Below, piece after piece: positions 1 through 13,545 of a DNA stretch of 64,000 nucleotides. The position numbers and the translations under genes were made by a program. Source of the DNA: Dromaius novaehollandiae (Eukaryota; Chordata; Aves; Casuariiformes; Dromaiidae). The notes below the pieces were generated by a model. It ran no database searches. It worked only from the letters and a program-made list of their open reading frames with translations, and was not told the origin of the DNA. Each line of letters begins with the position of its first letter. Within the stretch, counting starts at the first letter, position 1. The DNA lies in assembly GCF_036370855.1 (NCBI RefSeq), contig NC_088099.1, positions 70,634,718 through 70,698,717 on the forward strand, read 5' to 3'.

Positions 1-480
1 ATGCCTAGCACAGTGTAATTAGAGCCATTAGGCACCATCACAGATTTAAAAATAAATAACTGGAGATGGTTGAAATCTTTCAACATGTTTTTGGTCCAAA
101 ATTGCATTTAATTTAAGTGAAAAGTTTGGCAAAGATAGTCCAATTCTGACAATAAAATTTCACCAGTTAAATAAATGGAAATAATGACATTCAAAACAAA
201 ATGGAAATTAAATAATTTTTAAAAGGGTCTCACTTCCTAAAGAGAAAATCTGCATTTTCTGTGTTTTTATTGAACAGAGTTGTTTACCTTGGATTGAATT
301 ACAGGCATATAATTGAAATTTTGGGTTTTTTTTTGTTTTTTCAGAGCTCTAAGATCATTTGCAATCAGTGACACTGTGGGTCATCCCCCTGACTGTTGTA
401 GCAGAGTCCATTCTAGACATCTGAGAAGGTGCACTGGGTTACAGGGACAAAACTGTGTGTGATCTCACTTCTAGGGACAG

Positions 481-541
481 TCTGGTACAGAAAGAGAAAA
501 GGACAAGTCACATATTTGCCCTCTATTGTCCTGCCTATTTT
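481..541 (+). repeat. Dispersed 61-bp direct repeat, copy A
   Basis: This segment begins TCTGGTACAG and matches 1709-1769 at 55 of 61 positions in the same orientation. All six differences are transitions. Similarity stops abruptly on both sides. The family was not recognised. It could be two fragments of one unnamed interspersed repeat or a small local duplication. Confidence 0.7.
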
Positions 542-1708
542 CGGGGAAATGCTTTGGGTCCTCCTGCTACTGCTGCTTCTGTTTTGGGAAGGTTTCTGGG
601 CAACTCCGAGAGTCTTGTTGCCAACCCTTAACCTGTCTGTTGTGATGTTAGAAACAGAAATCCAAAAAATAAGTGAGTTAGTTGGCTCAGAAATAGTAAG
701 TTCAGCTTAAAAAGTAAGGGGCTGGATAAAAGAAACTTTATCATGAATTAAGGACATATTTTGAATTCATTCTCCACCATATGAGAGAGAGAAATGAACT
801 TTTTGAAAGTTAAGGTTGAGATTCTTGCATGGTCTCATACTTCCCAGTGCCCAGACCTGGACTATGGTGCCTCTGCATTGTGGTTTAGGATGCTCTGGAG
901 TCCTCAAAAAAACCCAAGTCTCTTGGGCCAGCTCATCTTCTGATCTGTTCACTTCTATATTTGGTGTGAATGTAATGGCAGTGAAACATGCAGAAACTTG
1001 ACCGTAGATCAGAAAAAGAACACTAAGATGTGGTATATCATCATCCAGCTTTCCATGACTTGTGAGTGCTCCTCTTCTGTTTACTTGTGAAGCTAAATAT
1101 GTTAGCTCAAACCCTAGTCAGCTAACTCGTGGCTTTTTCTTTCTCCTAAATACTTTGCCAGGGTTATTGTCGCTTGCTTCCCCTTTATATTCTATAGAGG
1201 GAAGTCATAATGAGATACTTTCTAAGTGAAATAACATGCTCTGAAAAGCTCTCCTAGTCCAAAACAGTTTTATTTGTTGAGCAAAAGACTGGGTTTCCTT
1301 TAGCTAGACTTTGAAAGAGATGGATGGAGGTATCAAGAGAGACATACATAGCATTTGATTATGAGCTGCTCTCTAACAAAAGAGAGAAACTAAGTATATT
1401 CATTTTTTGTTCTATTTATTTTTTTCAATTGACAAAGCATCCAGGCAGCAAGCAAGAGTGATTGATGTTTTATAAAACTGAGAATATCTTCATAATGAAA
1501 TAATAACACAGTTGTAAAGGAAGAAAATAATGTCACCATTTTAACAAAGGAAGCTTTCTTGGGCATGCATGCACAGCTAAGTTATCTGCATAATGAAAGA
1601 TGTGTATTAGGAAACTCTGCAAGTGATGAACAGTAAATTTAAATTAACAGCTGGGTGCATTAAGTAGTAAAGTGGACTAGGAGTATATCCAAATTATTTC
1701 ATTTCTTT

Positions 1709-1769
1709 TCTGGTACAGAAGGAGAAAAGGACAAGTCACGTATTTGCCCTCTACCATCCTGCCTGTTTT
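1709..1769 (+). repeat. Dispersed 61-bp direct repeat, copy B
   Basis: Second copy of the repeat at 481-541, about 1.2 kb downstream and about 90 percent identical. The flanks differ from those of copy A. Confidence 0.7.
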
Positions 1770-4700
1770 TCTGAACCTTACAATCCTCCTTTGTGCATCA
1801 CCCCAGCTTTCTTTGAACATACATTTGCCATTTCTTCAACAGAGCCCCATCTTGTGAATTGCATGGGGCTGAGTCCTACAAGGAAAGAATCCCTCAATGT
1901 TCTCATACAAAATGTTATACTGTAATACAAAGAAATGTTTGAAATTTCATTTGAAAAGGCAATTATAAAATTTGGTTTGCCCTAACTTCAATTGCTCAGC
2001 TTTTTGGGAACGAAAAAGTTAAGTAATAACATTGAAAACTCTATTTTACCTGATCACAGAAATTTATCAATAGCAAAATCTGAACAGTAAATGTTCAGGC
2101 AACAAGCAATGTGTGAGTCTTCTGCCCAGAATGCCCTATTTGTGGAGGTAATAGGGTAAGGAGAAGATTAGGAGAATGTGATCCCAACTATAGTTGCTTC
2201 TCTTTTCTCCCATTTTCGATGCTCTGAGTCCCCCCAGCACTGTTAATCCCAACTTCATGCAATGGCTGGGCAAAGGTAGGGATAGATGATGGTGCTGCTT
2301 AAAGGAAAACAACTCCCTGTGCCCCTGGCTGCCAAGAAGGGCCAGAGGGAAGGAAAAGTCGTCCTCCTATGCAGTGAAGACAGACCCTGCAGCTGCTTTG
2401 CTTCATCCCCTGCTCCAATCCTGGCTACCACCGGCCTCCTCCTGCTCTTGATGAGGAGAAGGGCCAAGAGACACTGGCAGAGCATTGCAGGTGCTCCATG
2501 ACCGTGAAGAGATGTTTCCCAAGAACCATGAGGGGCTGCTATAGCAGCCCTGAGAGCTGTTGGCTTGGCAGGAGCTCGGGATTCCCACCATCCCCAGCAA
2601 TGAATCCTGCCATTTCCTCAGTGAGACTTGTGGACTGGCACATCCTATGGTTTGTCAAAGACTCTGAGCTTGATTTCTGTTCGGTGTCAGCCAGACGGAA
2701 GAAGGGAAAGGACTGAGAAACAGCTTGTTGGCAAATAGAGGAGACCCCATAGCTTAGATAATTCCCTTCTTTTATTGGGGCTGAATGCAAGCTGCCATTC
2801 GGGCCTTCATGACAGCGCTCCTGCCTGTGAGGATGCTCAGTTGTAAGAAAAGAGCTTTAAGTATCACATTATTCAATATCAAAGCCTATGAGTGAATCTC
2901 AGCAGATATATATAGATGCTCTATAATTTCAGCTGCAAGGGTATTGTACAGTTTCCTGCAATACACTCACACCTTCCTAGAAACAAAGTCCATTTGGCAG
3001 CTTGAGTCAGTGGACAGCTTGTACTTTGTAGTCACCTGCTACAGCTGTAGGTCAAAGAGCTGCTTCCTAACCAGATCTACCATGCTCTGATATTGGGACC
3101 GAAGTGGGTACACAAGGGCAGAAGCAGCTGGGGCTCCTATTCATGCTTGGTCCTGAGATGTAAGTGATTTTGTCAGAAGGGAGTGGTGCTGGGCTACCAT
3201 GCATATTGTCAGGTTATCTTAGACTATCACTTGCTGGTCTTTCCTTCCCTGTTAGTTGTCTGCTGTAATTACCACCATGTTGTACAGCCTCATCTACCAG
3301 TGCTTGGGGTACAAAGGCTCAGCTGTCCTATTGCTTTATGGACTGCATGCGTATACATGTGTCAACATCTTCTGGAGCCATTTCTTATGCAAGCCATAGC
3401 CACATTCATATTTGCATTAACACCTCGGTGTCCAGATCTAGCCTGGACACTAAGGTGATAATGTGAAAAGCATTTCAAAAGCAGTCAGTGGGCTGTGACC
3501 TCCAAGGAGTTATGCTTTCACCATACTCCACAGGTTCCTTGACTCAGTGTGAAGGTACAAGGCTGGTTCTCCTGCTGTTACTGAACATTGGATATGGGAA
3601 AGAGATTAAGAAGGAGCATTAGGTGAATAGTAAGCTGGAGCAAGGAGTTTTAGGTGTGGAGAGGAATGTGGCTGCCCACCTCGAGGCTCCCACTGGCTTC
3701 AGAGAGTGTTGGGAGACGCAGGTAAGCTCCAAGTCCTGGGCAAGTCAGGGCATGGATCATTCCCATTCAGCAACATATCTTGATACCCATTTTTCTATGC
3801 CTCCTTCCTGAAGGAACATGGAGATTCTCTTATGCCTCTGAAGTTGATGAAGGAAAGAGTGAGATCTCTTGTATCCAGAACCAGTATTCAGAACAGTAAT
3901 GTCTCAAGGTCTCCTAAAATGAACATGAGGCCACAGAATGTATGGTCACCACCTTCTCTGGCTGAGCTCTTGTGAAGCTTCATGATACTTGATAAATCTC
4001 AGGTTGTTGCTGGAATGACCAATAAATTGCATTGTGCTAGAAATTTTTGGTCCAGGGCTCATCTAAACTGTCCATGCTGCTGAGCTAGTCTAAGCCGAAT
4101 CCAAGAGGCACAGAGGCTCACCATTTTCATGTAGCTGAGTTTTGGACATCCAATTGCCAAGGAATTATAGACTGTTAGTACATTAGGAGTTGGTCCCCTG
4201 GCTTGTTCTTCAACATGGAGTAGAAGACCATGATCAAAGCAATCTTTCTGTGTTTGAAGTCCATCGTGGTGGAGGTGGTATACCCCAGCAAGACTTCTCA
4301 TATCCCTGACCATATTAAACTTACTAACTTAGATTGAATGTGTGGCCTTATACATGTAGTTTACGGAGTTGATCAGTTACTTCTCCTCCTCATTGACCAG
4401 AAAAATGCATATGATAAAGAACATCACAGCTGTAGGTGTCTGTCCTTTGCTTCACAGGGTTCCTCCAGATGCTGCATGATTTTGCAAACTCTTTGGTCAG
4501 GCTGAGCCTGGGGACCCTGATGAAAGCTGTCATCTTCATCTGAGGTTCAGGCTTGCTCATCACCCCACTTCCCATGACCCAAAATGCAGAGGAAGGGAAC
4601 AGGGGATGTCCTAAAGTCGCCAGCAGTTACAAGACTGAACCTCTGCTATTTGTTTTCCCAGTGCTGCTGCTTCAAGGAATGAGATAATATTAAAAACATA

Positions 4701-5509
4701 ATTTACTTTTTGGGTTTTTTTTTTACCTTGTTGACATTATCAAGCTGTTCAAAGCCAGTTACTGGTCACTTTTCAATACTTCACGGCCAATGAAATCTGA
4801 ATCTAATTACATTAACTTATTTCAAAAGCATGTTCCCCAGTCCAATTATCCATTCTACAAAGGAGGTCTATTGCAAATAGTGGAAATGTTGGATTTCTCA
4901 AGAAAAGTTTGCAAATATTTCTATAATGGAAAGTTGTAAGTATGAAATTAATACCAACACCCATAATAATACATATGCAGGGAACAAAAGAGGCTTTTGT
5001 GCTTAATTGGACTGTTTTACTTCAGTGAGTTCACAGTGTGAGCAGGAAGCACACAGAGGACAGTGCATGTGAAACATCTAGAATGACAGTTTAAATATTC
5101 CAGATTTAGAGATTGGTAGATGGATATAATGATTTCATCCAACCTTAGTGAACGCCCAGAAAAATATTCCAGAAAGAATTCTAACTCTCTTGTGTTTCAT
5201 GAACTGTATTGTGCAAAGCTTTCCTTTTCTTATTCTTTGGACTAAGAGAAGATCTACACGTGTATGATAAGACTCAATTAATGCTTCCAGTGTTATTGTT
5301 TTTCTGGGTTTGTTGCTTATTTTTTAAACATGTATTATTGAGAAAAGGATTTTGTGGACAGATTTCTGGAAATATCTGCTCAGTACTTAGCTATTATCAA
5401 AAAGAGAAGTAGAAAAGTAGGAGTTATTGGGACAGATAGAGAACAAAACAGAAAGCATTAGCATGTCGTTGTATAAAACACTGGTGTGTCATTGTGTACA
5501 GTGCGTCCT

Positions 5510-5790
5510 CTCCATCACAAAGCAAGAACATAACAAAGCCAGAAAATGTACAGAGAAGAGTAATAGGAATGAGATCTGAAGTACTGAATAATTTCTATAC
5601 AAGAAAAGATTAAATAGCCTTGTTCTGCGAATTGTCAGAAGCTGGGGTGAGATACTGCAGGGAGATACTACTCCATGCTTATCTTTGATGCTTTCTCTCT
5701 AAGCATCTATTAATGGCCACAGTAAGAGGCAAGATGCTGAGTAAAACGGGCCTTTGGTCTAGAACACTTCAGACCTTCTTCACTAGAAAG
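5510..5790 (+). repeat. Old CR1/L3-like LINE 3' fragment
   Basis: The sequence resembles the 3' part of amniote CR1/L3-type LINEs. There is an 'AGAGAAGAGTAATAGGAATGA'-like core of about 20 bases near 5551, a decayed 'AGATTAAATAGCCTTG' stretch near 5610, and a terminal part (5713-5761) resembling the 'aggcaagatgctg...ggcctttggtct' end. The copy is heavily mutated and not coding. The assignment is from remembered consensus, not from a search. Confidence 0.5.
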
Positions 5791-8700
5791 AATCCTTGCA
5801 CAACCTTCCTCAGGTACGGGGAGAAATACATGTGTTCGTGTAACGTAAAAGATCAGATCATATTGTGGATGCTATGAAAGTTATTACCTTCATGGTAATA
5901 ACTGAAGAATCTTTCTGCAGATGTTTAGTATTTGTTTTGCAGCTGTTGCCACCAGTGTGAGCAATGACATTGGGCCTGCTTCCAGTATTAATTTTTATAA
6001 TGCTGCCTGACTAAGAACAGCCATTTGTCCATGAGTCCTGCTCCACATAGGGAAGCAGTAGACTAATCTGCTAGCACTGGGGCTTGCAGGGCTATTTAAA
6101 TTACACTGTGACTAGTGACCTCAGTTACCTAATATGTGACTCTATGCCATGCCTCCTCTGCTGGCTGGGTTTCAGGTATGTGTAGTCTGAAAGAGGCTGA
6201 AGAAACTGAAAGTAATGGATGATACTCCTCTTTGGAGAGCAGAGCTACCCTTAGTCTGCTGTGGAGAAGGCAGATGCTGCATGTTAGACAGCCCCAGCAA
6301 TGCGTAAGCATTATCAAACCACTTTCTTTAGTCATATGAGCTCCCATGAGGCTCTGCAACAGTAGTATTTGTCATGGGGTAATGCAGAAGTACATTTGTG
6401 CCATCAGATACCAGCAGTGAACACAGATAGCTGCTAAATACCAAGACAGAGGAGTCTGGATAGAGAATCATGAACCGGAGGTGGTCTTGAAGCTGAAGAG
6501 AACAGACTAGAAGACATGATCAAATAAACAGTAGCTAAAGTCAGTGCTGAGAAATCAGAATTTGAGAAACCTGGAAGTATCAGGCCAGAAAGACATCATG
6601 CTCAAAGGGACAAAGAGAGGTAGTTGAATGGTCCCAACCAAAAGGGTTTAAGTCATGTAGAGTTCTCAGAGGCATGGCTTCTAAGGTGTTGCTCTGTTAG
6701 CTAGTTCATGAGGCCACAGTACTGTGTAGGCTGGACAATCTCATCTTTGGAAACACAGCATATCCAGGCTTGCTCCCTGGAGTCCTCCCAGAAGCAGACT
6801 TGGGAGCAGAGCCTTGGGGTTCCTTGGCAGGGAGGGGGTTCCTTGTCCCGCAGGTGACCAGAACCTCTCTCTCCTTACAGAAGGGTGGCAAGGACTGTTC
6901 ACCCATCCTGAGACTGCAGTGCATGGCCATGGTAGAACATCATACTTTCACATCATAGCTTTATATAGAGAAGGGGAAAAAAAGCAAAAATATCTGGCAT
7001 GGTACTCAGAATGGTTTGTTCTTCATAGGGTTGTGTTTCCCACAAAGAATATGGCAATAAATTTTAAATGTAACAAATGTTCTCTCACATTGAGATGGAT
7101 CATCACTTGAATAAAAATTAGGCTGAAACGAACTGAATATACATCTCTGCATATTCATTTACAGTAATAGTTTGAGGAATGAGTCTTTGGGGAAAAACAA
7201 ATGAAAAAAACTTCTCTTTCCTACAAGGAAATTTGAAGGTTTCTTATAAACAAGTCAAATCTTAAAAAAAAACTTTGTCCTATCTTGGCGTGCACAGGTA
7301 TAGTTAGCATTGAATTTTATGAGATACGCTTAATAAAACAAGTCATATTTCTGCTGAACAGTAAGCTGTTTGCACCAAATGTAGCCAGTTATGTTATATT
7401 TTGAACACCAACGAATAGATTTTAGATATAATTGTCCTAGAAATGGTCAGAGAGGGAGTTTTACCTACGAGCTGTTGTTAGAAGATTGGAATCTACAGTT
7501 TCTCTATCAGATGTATTAACCTCTGCTGTAACTCTTTGTACAAGTACAATTCTTCTTTGATGCATTAGCAGAATATGCGGCAAGTAGGTCTATCTCACTG
7601 CAAAGCTTAGTCACATTAATTCTGGCACTTGTCATTAGGCATTTACATGCAATGTTATCCATCCTCTGTGTGTTTTGCTAGACAACAGAGGGTCAGAATA
7701 CATATTTATCACTCAGGATAAGGAAATTCTTACTCTGTTGAGCACTCCTGTCATTGAACTGAACCTCCTGACCCATATGCCTGATCTGATTGCAGGACAG
7801 GTAGACATTACGAATATCTTGCTGGACAACTCAGACTGGTTTCTTGAGCCAAATTCTACTTCTGAAAATCTTTGTAATATTGTTTTAAAATCAGTGTTAA
7901 TACTAAAGAAAAGTGATAGCTAAAACTTTGGAATTCAAAATCATAACTTGTCAGGCAAAGTACACAGAAGATGCCTGCTTGAAATAACTCTGTTATCATT
8001 GGCTGCACTAGGATGAAGTTCATACAATTGTTTTTCTTCCTTTTTTTATTTCTGTAATCAAATCATTCTGTAAAATAATAAGTTTTCTACCACCAAAAAA
8101 GCATTTTCTGCTACCAAATAATTTGATTGCAATTTTAAGTCAGCCATTTCTTCTAGTTAAAAGTATTACAAGAGGAAGTGTTGCAGGAAGGTATTAATCT
8201 CATTATTTTTGAAAGAACATTTTATGAGTAAGCATCACAGCTACAGAAACTGGTAAGACTTACATATAGGACAACAGTGCATCACTTTGCATTGCATTTT
8301 GTATATTTGAACAAAGAACATATCTGAGGTGTTTACAGGTAAAATCTTTCCAATTGTTAGTACAGCTATGATGAGTCCACTTCTTAGCATTCAGAGGGGA
8401 AGAAATGTAGAACCTCTGTAGAAATGTTAGATATTATCAAATAGCCAGTGGCCCCAACTATGTTCTATATATAGCAAAGTTCCCTGTATCTGTGGTATTT
8501 TAGATCAGAAGCTTTGGTTTCTGTGAACTTAATGTAGGTTAAAAGATGGAGGTTTTATTAATGTGTAAATGCAATCTCTTTGCTCATTCTGATATTGAAT
8601 TTGTTTTATATTGTCACCACTCTTCCATGGATCAACCAACAGTCACATAGTCCAAGTAGTGCATTGTCCTTGCTATGCATTATTTCAGCAACACACAGCA

Positions 8701-9959
8701 CATGGGAAGCATTGGAAAAGGTCACCAAGCACCAGCCAAGACCGATTAGATTTCTTTTCCAAAACTGTAGTAAAGCTACTGGCTCTTTCTAGGTTGCTTT
8801 GTTCTAGGGCTATTTTGTTTGATCACTTGGAGGTTTTTTGACTGCCATTCTATGCTGGAAAAGCTTTCCAAAATGAGGAAAGTTGGGTTTGTGCTGGCAT
8901 GACCATGCCATAGTGCTGCTGAGTGAAGTGATGCAGACTTGTCAGGGACTTGCATCAGTGACCTGCTTCCACTATATTTCTGCTCTTTAATCCAAGACTC
9001 ATACATCAATAACTGTATTATTGTGCTTGATATCAACATCAGACTTATCAGCCTGTATTTATTCAGATCATTCCACCTGCCCATGGAAAATATCCATACC
9101 ACAGTGATTTTTGTCCTGTCCCCAGCATTTTCCCTACAGTTCCAGTAGCTATTAAAACTAGCACCAGCTATTTCTCTCCAGACAATGCCTTGAAAAGCTA
9201 CATGAAAATTGTACAGAACTGCTGATTTAATGTTTAAATTCAGTTGATACTATTGATGTCCTCTGCAGCTACTGTTAAAAATAAGGACATGAACTCAAAA
9301 CATTGATAATATTTCTCTTTTGCATTTGAAATGAAGTTCCCAAGTGTTATACTTCTGACTATTCATCAACATTTGCAAACTCTATCACCTTCTGATAGAA
9401 ATATATTTGTAACAGCTATTGGGATTTCTTTTGCTGCTGCTGGATAGTTAAAAGTATATGTCTTTGTCCTTAAGACAGATTGTAGAACTTTCATTGATAC
9501 TTGCTTAGTGTTCCTTGGCAGTTTTTTAAGTTTCTTAATACCAAATCTATGTTATTAATTAAACAGATTTTTAACTACTTGTTTATTTATTCTTTATATT
9601 GTATTGCTGATTTTGTCATCATATAGTAGAATTATTTTATTACTGCTGAATTATTATTTTTTATTTAATGATCTCAATTTTCATTCATATTTTCTTGCTG
9701 AAATTCTTACTTCCAAGCTTTTTTGTTCAAAATTACTTCTAGTGTTAAGATGCTGGCTCTTTTGTACTAGTTGCCTAATTAAAGCCCCAAATGATTTAGA
9801 CATCTGCTTAATCTGAGTTACATAATATGATATGTAACTAAAGATGAGTGTATATGTGCTCTGCAGACCAGAAGAGGGGACTGCTGAATTGGGCCAGGTT
9901 GAGAAACATCAATCAGTCTGGTGAATGCTATAGCGAATAATTAGCATCTTGCGGCAAAG
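5791..9959. other. Gene-free AT-rich DNA
   Basis: No gene, RNA gene or recognisable transposon was found. A slightly GC-richer patch near 6720-6960 contains a pyrimidine tract followed by CAG (about 6870-6882) that looks like a splice acceptor, but no coding frame follows it. Confidence 0.5.
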
Positions 9960-10200
9960 TGGTGCTTCAAGATCTGTGAAAACTTTTGCTGTACTGTGGA
10001 ATTACTGCCACAAGATGTTGTAAATACCAAGGGTTTGCAGAGGTTCAAGAAGTTGTTAGACAAACTCATGGAAGAAAAATCCTGCAAGAGCTACCAAGTA
10101 CAAAAAATATCACCTCCAGCTTGGAAGCTTCTGAGCTGCAAACTGTAAGAGACCAGAGAAATATTCAGGGGAAGTATCACTAAATTAGGTATGAAGCTGT
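9960..10200 (+). repeat. Old CR1/L3-like LINE 3' fragment
   Basis: The stretch around 9990-10140 follows the usual order of a CR1/L3 3' end. A 'tggaattactgccacaagatgttg'-like core is followed by a region matching 'ggttcaagaagttgttagacaaactcatgg', then a segment matching 'cctccagcttggaagc'. It is decayed, 5'-truncated and non-coding. Identification is by similarity to the known family layout. Confidence 0.5.
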
Positions 10201-13180
10201 TAAGCAGATGCCATGGTAATGTGACTCCACAGTTTGAGGACTCGGAATGAACACCATGCACATCCATGTAGATGCTCCTTTAGGCTGAGTCACACTTTTG
10301 GTGTGAGGTAGTGGTACTCCTGACAAGACATGGGTAAGTTGTCAAAAGAATTTGTTCCAAAAACAAAAAGAGCATGGATGGGCCAGTTCCAGGATTTTTG
10401 GTGGGAGAAAGGTACTGATGAGGAAAAAGGAGTGCTGACTCTTGGAGATGTGTGGTTGATACCCACAGACCTGATCTGCGAGTAGGATGAGCCACTTGAT
10501 GATTAGGGGCAGCCTACATAGATCTTCTGTGACTAATGGTGTTTTTGTGGAGAGATACTGCCTGCCTGGAGTGTGTGCGGGGAAAGGAAACGAGACTGTC
10601 ATTATCTGTATGAAGTGAGTGTAGGGACAGGGGAACAAAGGAGATGTGAAGATCTTCACTGACTTTTGTAAGAATAAGACTGCTGAAATTCAGCTCTGAT
10701 GCTCTTTGGGTGCTCGCTGGCCACATGCATTTGTTTGATATCGGGTGTTCCTGATCCACTCGTGACAATGGTGTCAGGCTAGGAATAGAGAGACCAGAGG
10801 ACTGCAGGCTCTGGCTTCTTGTGTTTCTGGCAGGAGTCCTCGTTGTGTCCCAGAGGTCTTTGGACAACTGTTCTATCTGGCAGACATGCACCTTCATTGA
10901 GAGATGCGTCACGTTCGAGAATGAAACTGGCCACTGGTAGGATAGAGATGCTGTGAAAAGATAAAAAATATGATCACAAGCAACAAATGCAGCATCAGCA
11001 GATGTGGTAGTCTGATAGTATGGTTGTGTGTGACACGCAAGCATGTGAGCCTTGAAAATGATGTGTTCAGGTGTGCCAGTGAGTTAGCAGGAAGGATCCA
11101 AGGAAGATAGGGCTCTAAGTGCTATAACAGCATATGAGGGGAACAGTCTGCTTTCCAAGGGAGCTAGCATGGTAGGTGCAGGCTACCTGGCCTAGGGGCA
11201 GGGATCATGTGGTATGGTGTATGCTTATAGGGCACAATGTAGCTTTTGTGCTCCATGGAACAGTCAAGCACATATCTTCTCCAGTTCAGGTTCATCTTTC
11301 TTGAATATATACACTAAATTCCAAATGCGATTTGAAGAGCAGCATAGTGGGGCTTGAAATGATCTATAACTAAATAATGTCAAAAGTTTTACTTGACTAG
11401 AACCTCTTTTGCATGTCCTTGGCACATGCGATTTGGAGGAAATATGAATGAAAATGGATATTGTAATTTATATTAAAAGTTCAGAGAATTATTAATGAGC
11501 AGTTTTATGAGTAAAAGTCTTCCAAGAAACATCTAGATAAGTCAAGTTTTAACTGAAGTTCATTTAAAAATTACCTGGATACCATGTAATAATTTCCTTT
11601 TTAAATATCCTAAATCTCCCACTTTTGCCTTCAGATTAGGAAATAACAATATTAAAATAAAATAAGGAGTCAATGGCAGTATTACAAAGAAGTATAAATG
11701 CAGCTTTATAATGAAACTGACTGTAGTGTACATAGAAAGGTTTCTGTCTTTTCTTAATCTTCTCAAGAGTATTATATCTATACGTAACAACAGAATAAAG
11801 TAACAGCTGTGCATCTCCTAAATTGACTGTCTCTCTGTAACCAGCATACCTGCTTCCTCTCCCTCTCCAGTTTCCTTCAGTGTTCTTCCTGACCTTTGAA
11901 ACTCTTTAGCATCATGAAAAGTAACTGAGAAAAACCAACTATTGCAAAAAGCTAAATCAGGCTACCAAGGACATATTTTCAACTACTCTCCACTTCTCAA
12001 AGAGTCGTGGCGGAGGAGGATGCAGCCTTGCACGAGGAACAGCTTTTCTATGCTTGAAAACTTTCTAGCTACCATCCCTCATTTCCTTATCTTCTAAGAT
12101 GAAAACAGACTCAAAGCCAATTCCACCCCAAAATCATGCTTATGAAATGTTAGAGCTGAGAGTATATATAACACATTAAAAGGACATAATCATGAAAGCA
12201 AGCATCAGAAACTTAAAATAATTCATTGGCACTATCATACATGAAATAAATCTGGGTACATGAAGGCATGGAAATGTATACCAAACTGACAAACCTTTGC
12301 TAGGCTGTGTATTACAGTATTATGATAGAACTTGGATTACTCTTTAATGTTTTGGTGAACATCACTACAGGCTATATAGTTTCACAAACTCTTTTTCAAA
12401 GCATCAAAAGCCTAGAAGGAAGTGCTCTACTGTTAAACTTGTGATGCTGTTTTTTGCAAAAGGCCTTTGCAAATACCAGGAACATTTTTTCTCTGTGCTA
12501 GTTTAACTGAAATCAATGTACAGTGCACAACTGCTTCCTCTGAGCTTGCTTTGATGCTGGAACTGATATTTCTGAGTGAAAAAAAGAAGCTGTTTGCAAA
12601 AGCTTTGCAAACTAGAATATTAAAGAGGAAAAATATCTGATCCTCCGTTAAAGAGAAAAATAACCAAACCAAACTGAACAAAATAAACAAAAGAGTCTAA
12701 AGTGTGGCTTCAGCAGGATTCATTTACATGTGTTATAATTCTTCCCCCTTGCATTTCTCCACAGTGCTGTCTCATTCAGTGCTGAGATTAGGAACAGCAA
12801 TCAGATGAAGAAAGGGATATCATGGACGTAGTAAAATAGTTACGGTGCTCATGTATAACAATCATTTGTATATTAAGAATGTCAAAATAATAAAAAGCCT
12901 GATTGTCCCTTCAGTTATTCTAATATAGGCTAATAAAACCCTCCACTGAAGCTGATTCATTCTTATGTAACTAGCTGAAAGCTGATTTTAACCATAAAGA
13001 AGTATTACTAATAATATTTATAATACAAGACAATATTAATTTTTGTATGCTTCATATGGAACTATATATGCGTGCAACTTATCTTCAGAACATCTGCCAC
13101 AGACAAATATACTCCAGTTTACAGATGAGATGTGGTTTCACATAATAGATATATTACAATTATGAAAAAACCTAGAATAA
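10201..13180. other. Gene-free DNA with one long chance-like frame
   Basis: No gene can be supported. The minus strand holds a 176-codon open frame at 10514-11044. Its translation has no recognisable domain, no clear start context and no neighbouring exon, so it was not called as a gene. The rest is AT-rich and featureless to my reading. Confidence 0.5.
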
Positions 13181-13545
13181 GATCACAGAATCTTAGAGTA
13201 ATTTAGGGTGGAAAAGACCTCTGGTGGTCAGAAGCCCTGCTCAGAGCAGGACTGACTCTGAAGGGAGATTTAACTTGCAAGTGTAACCGGGTTACATAAT
13301 GTCCTTCCCATTGAGTTTTGAGTATCCCCAAAGACAGAAATCCCACATGCTGTCCTGATGTCTGATCACCTCACTGTGAAATATTTTTTCCTAATATAAA
13401 ATTGGAATTCTCCTTGTTGCAAGTTATGTCTGTTGCCCTCTGTCCTTTTGGTGTACATCTCCAAGAACAGTCCAGCTCTGCCTTTGCTATAACCTTCCAG
13501 TAGGTAGCTGAAGACAAGCTTAGCCTTCTCTTGTTAAGAAAAGTT
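13181..13545 (-). repeat. CR1 LINE 3' fragment, minus strand
   Basis: The segment starts on the plus strand with 'CACAGAATCTTAGAGTAAT', the reverse complement of the characteristic CR1 3' end. It continues with 'gaaaagacctctggtggtcag' and then 'ttgttgcaagttatgtctgttgccctctgtcc', typical of inverted CR1 tails in birds. Many substitutions and small indels suggest a fairly old copy. It is 5'-truncated near 13545 and non-coding. Confidence 0.75.

Larger units (their letters stand above)
1..5509. other. Gene-free AT-rich flank
   Basis: No coding gene can be supported here. Open frames are short, lack recognisable domains and are broken by stops, as expected by chance. The part from about 2250 to 4600 is somewhat richer in G and C than its surroundings and could hold an old, unrecognised repeat. 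The only clear structure is a pair of 61-bp direct repeats, listed separately. Confidence 0.6.
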
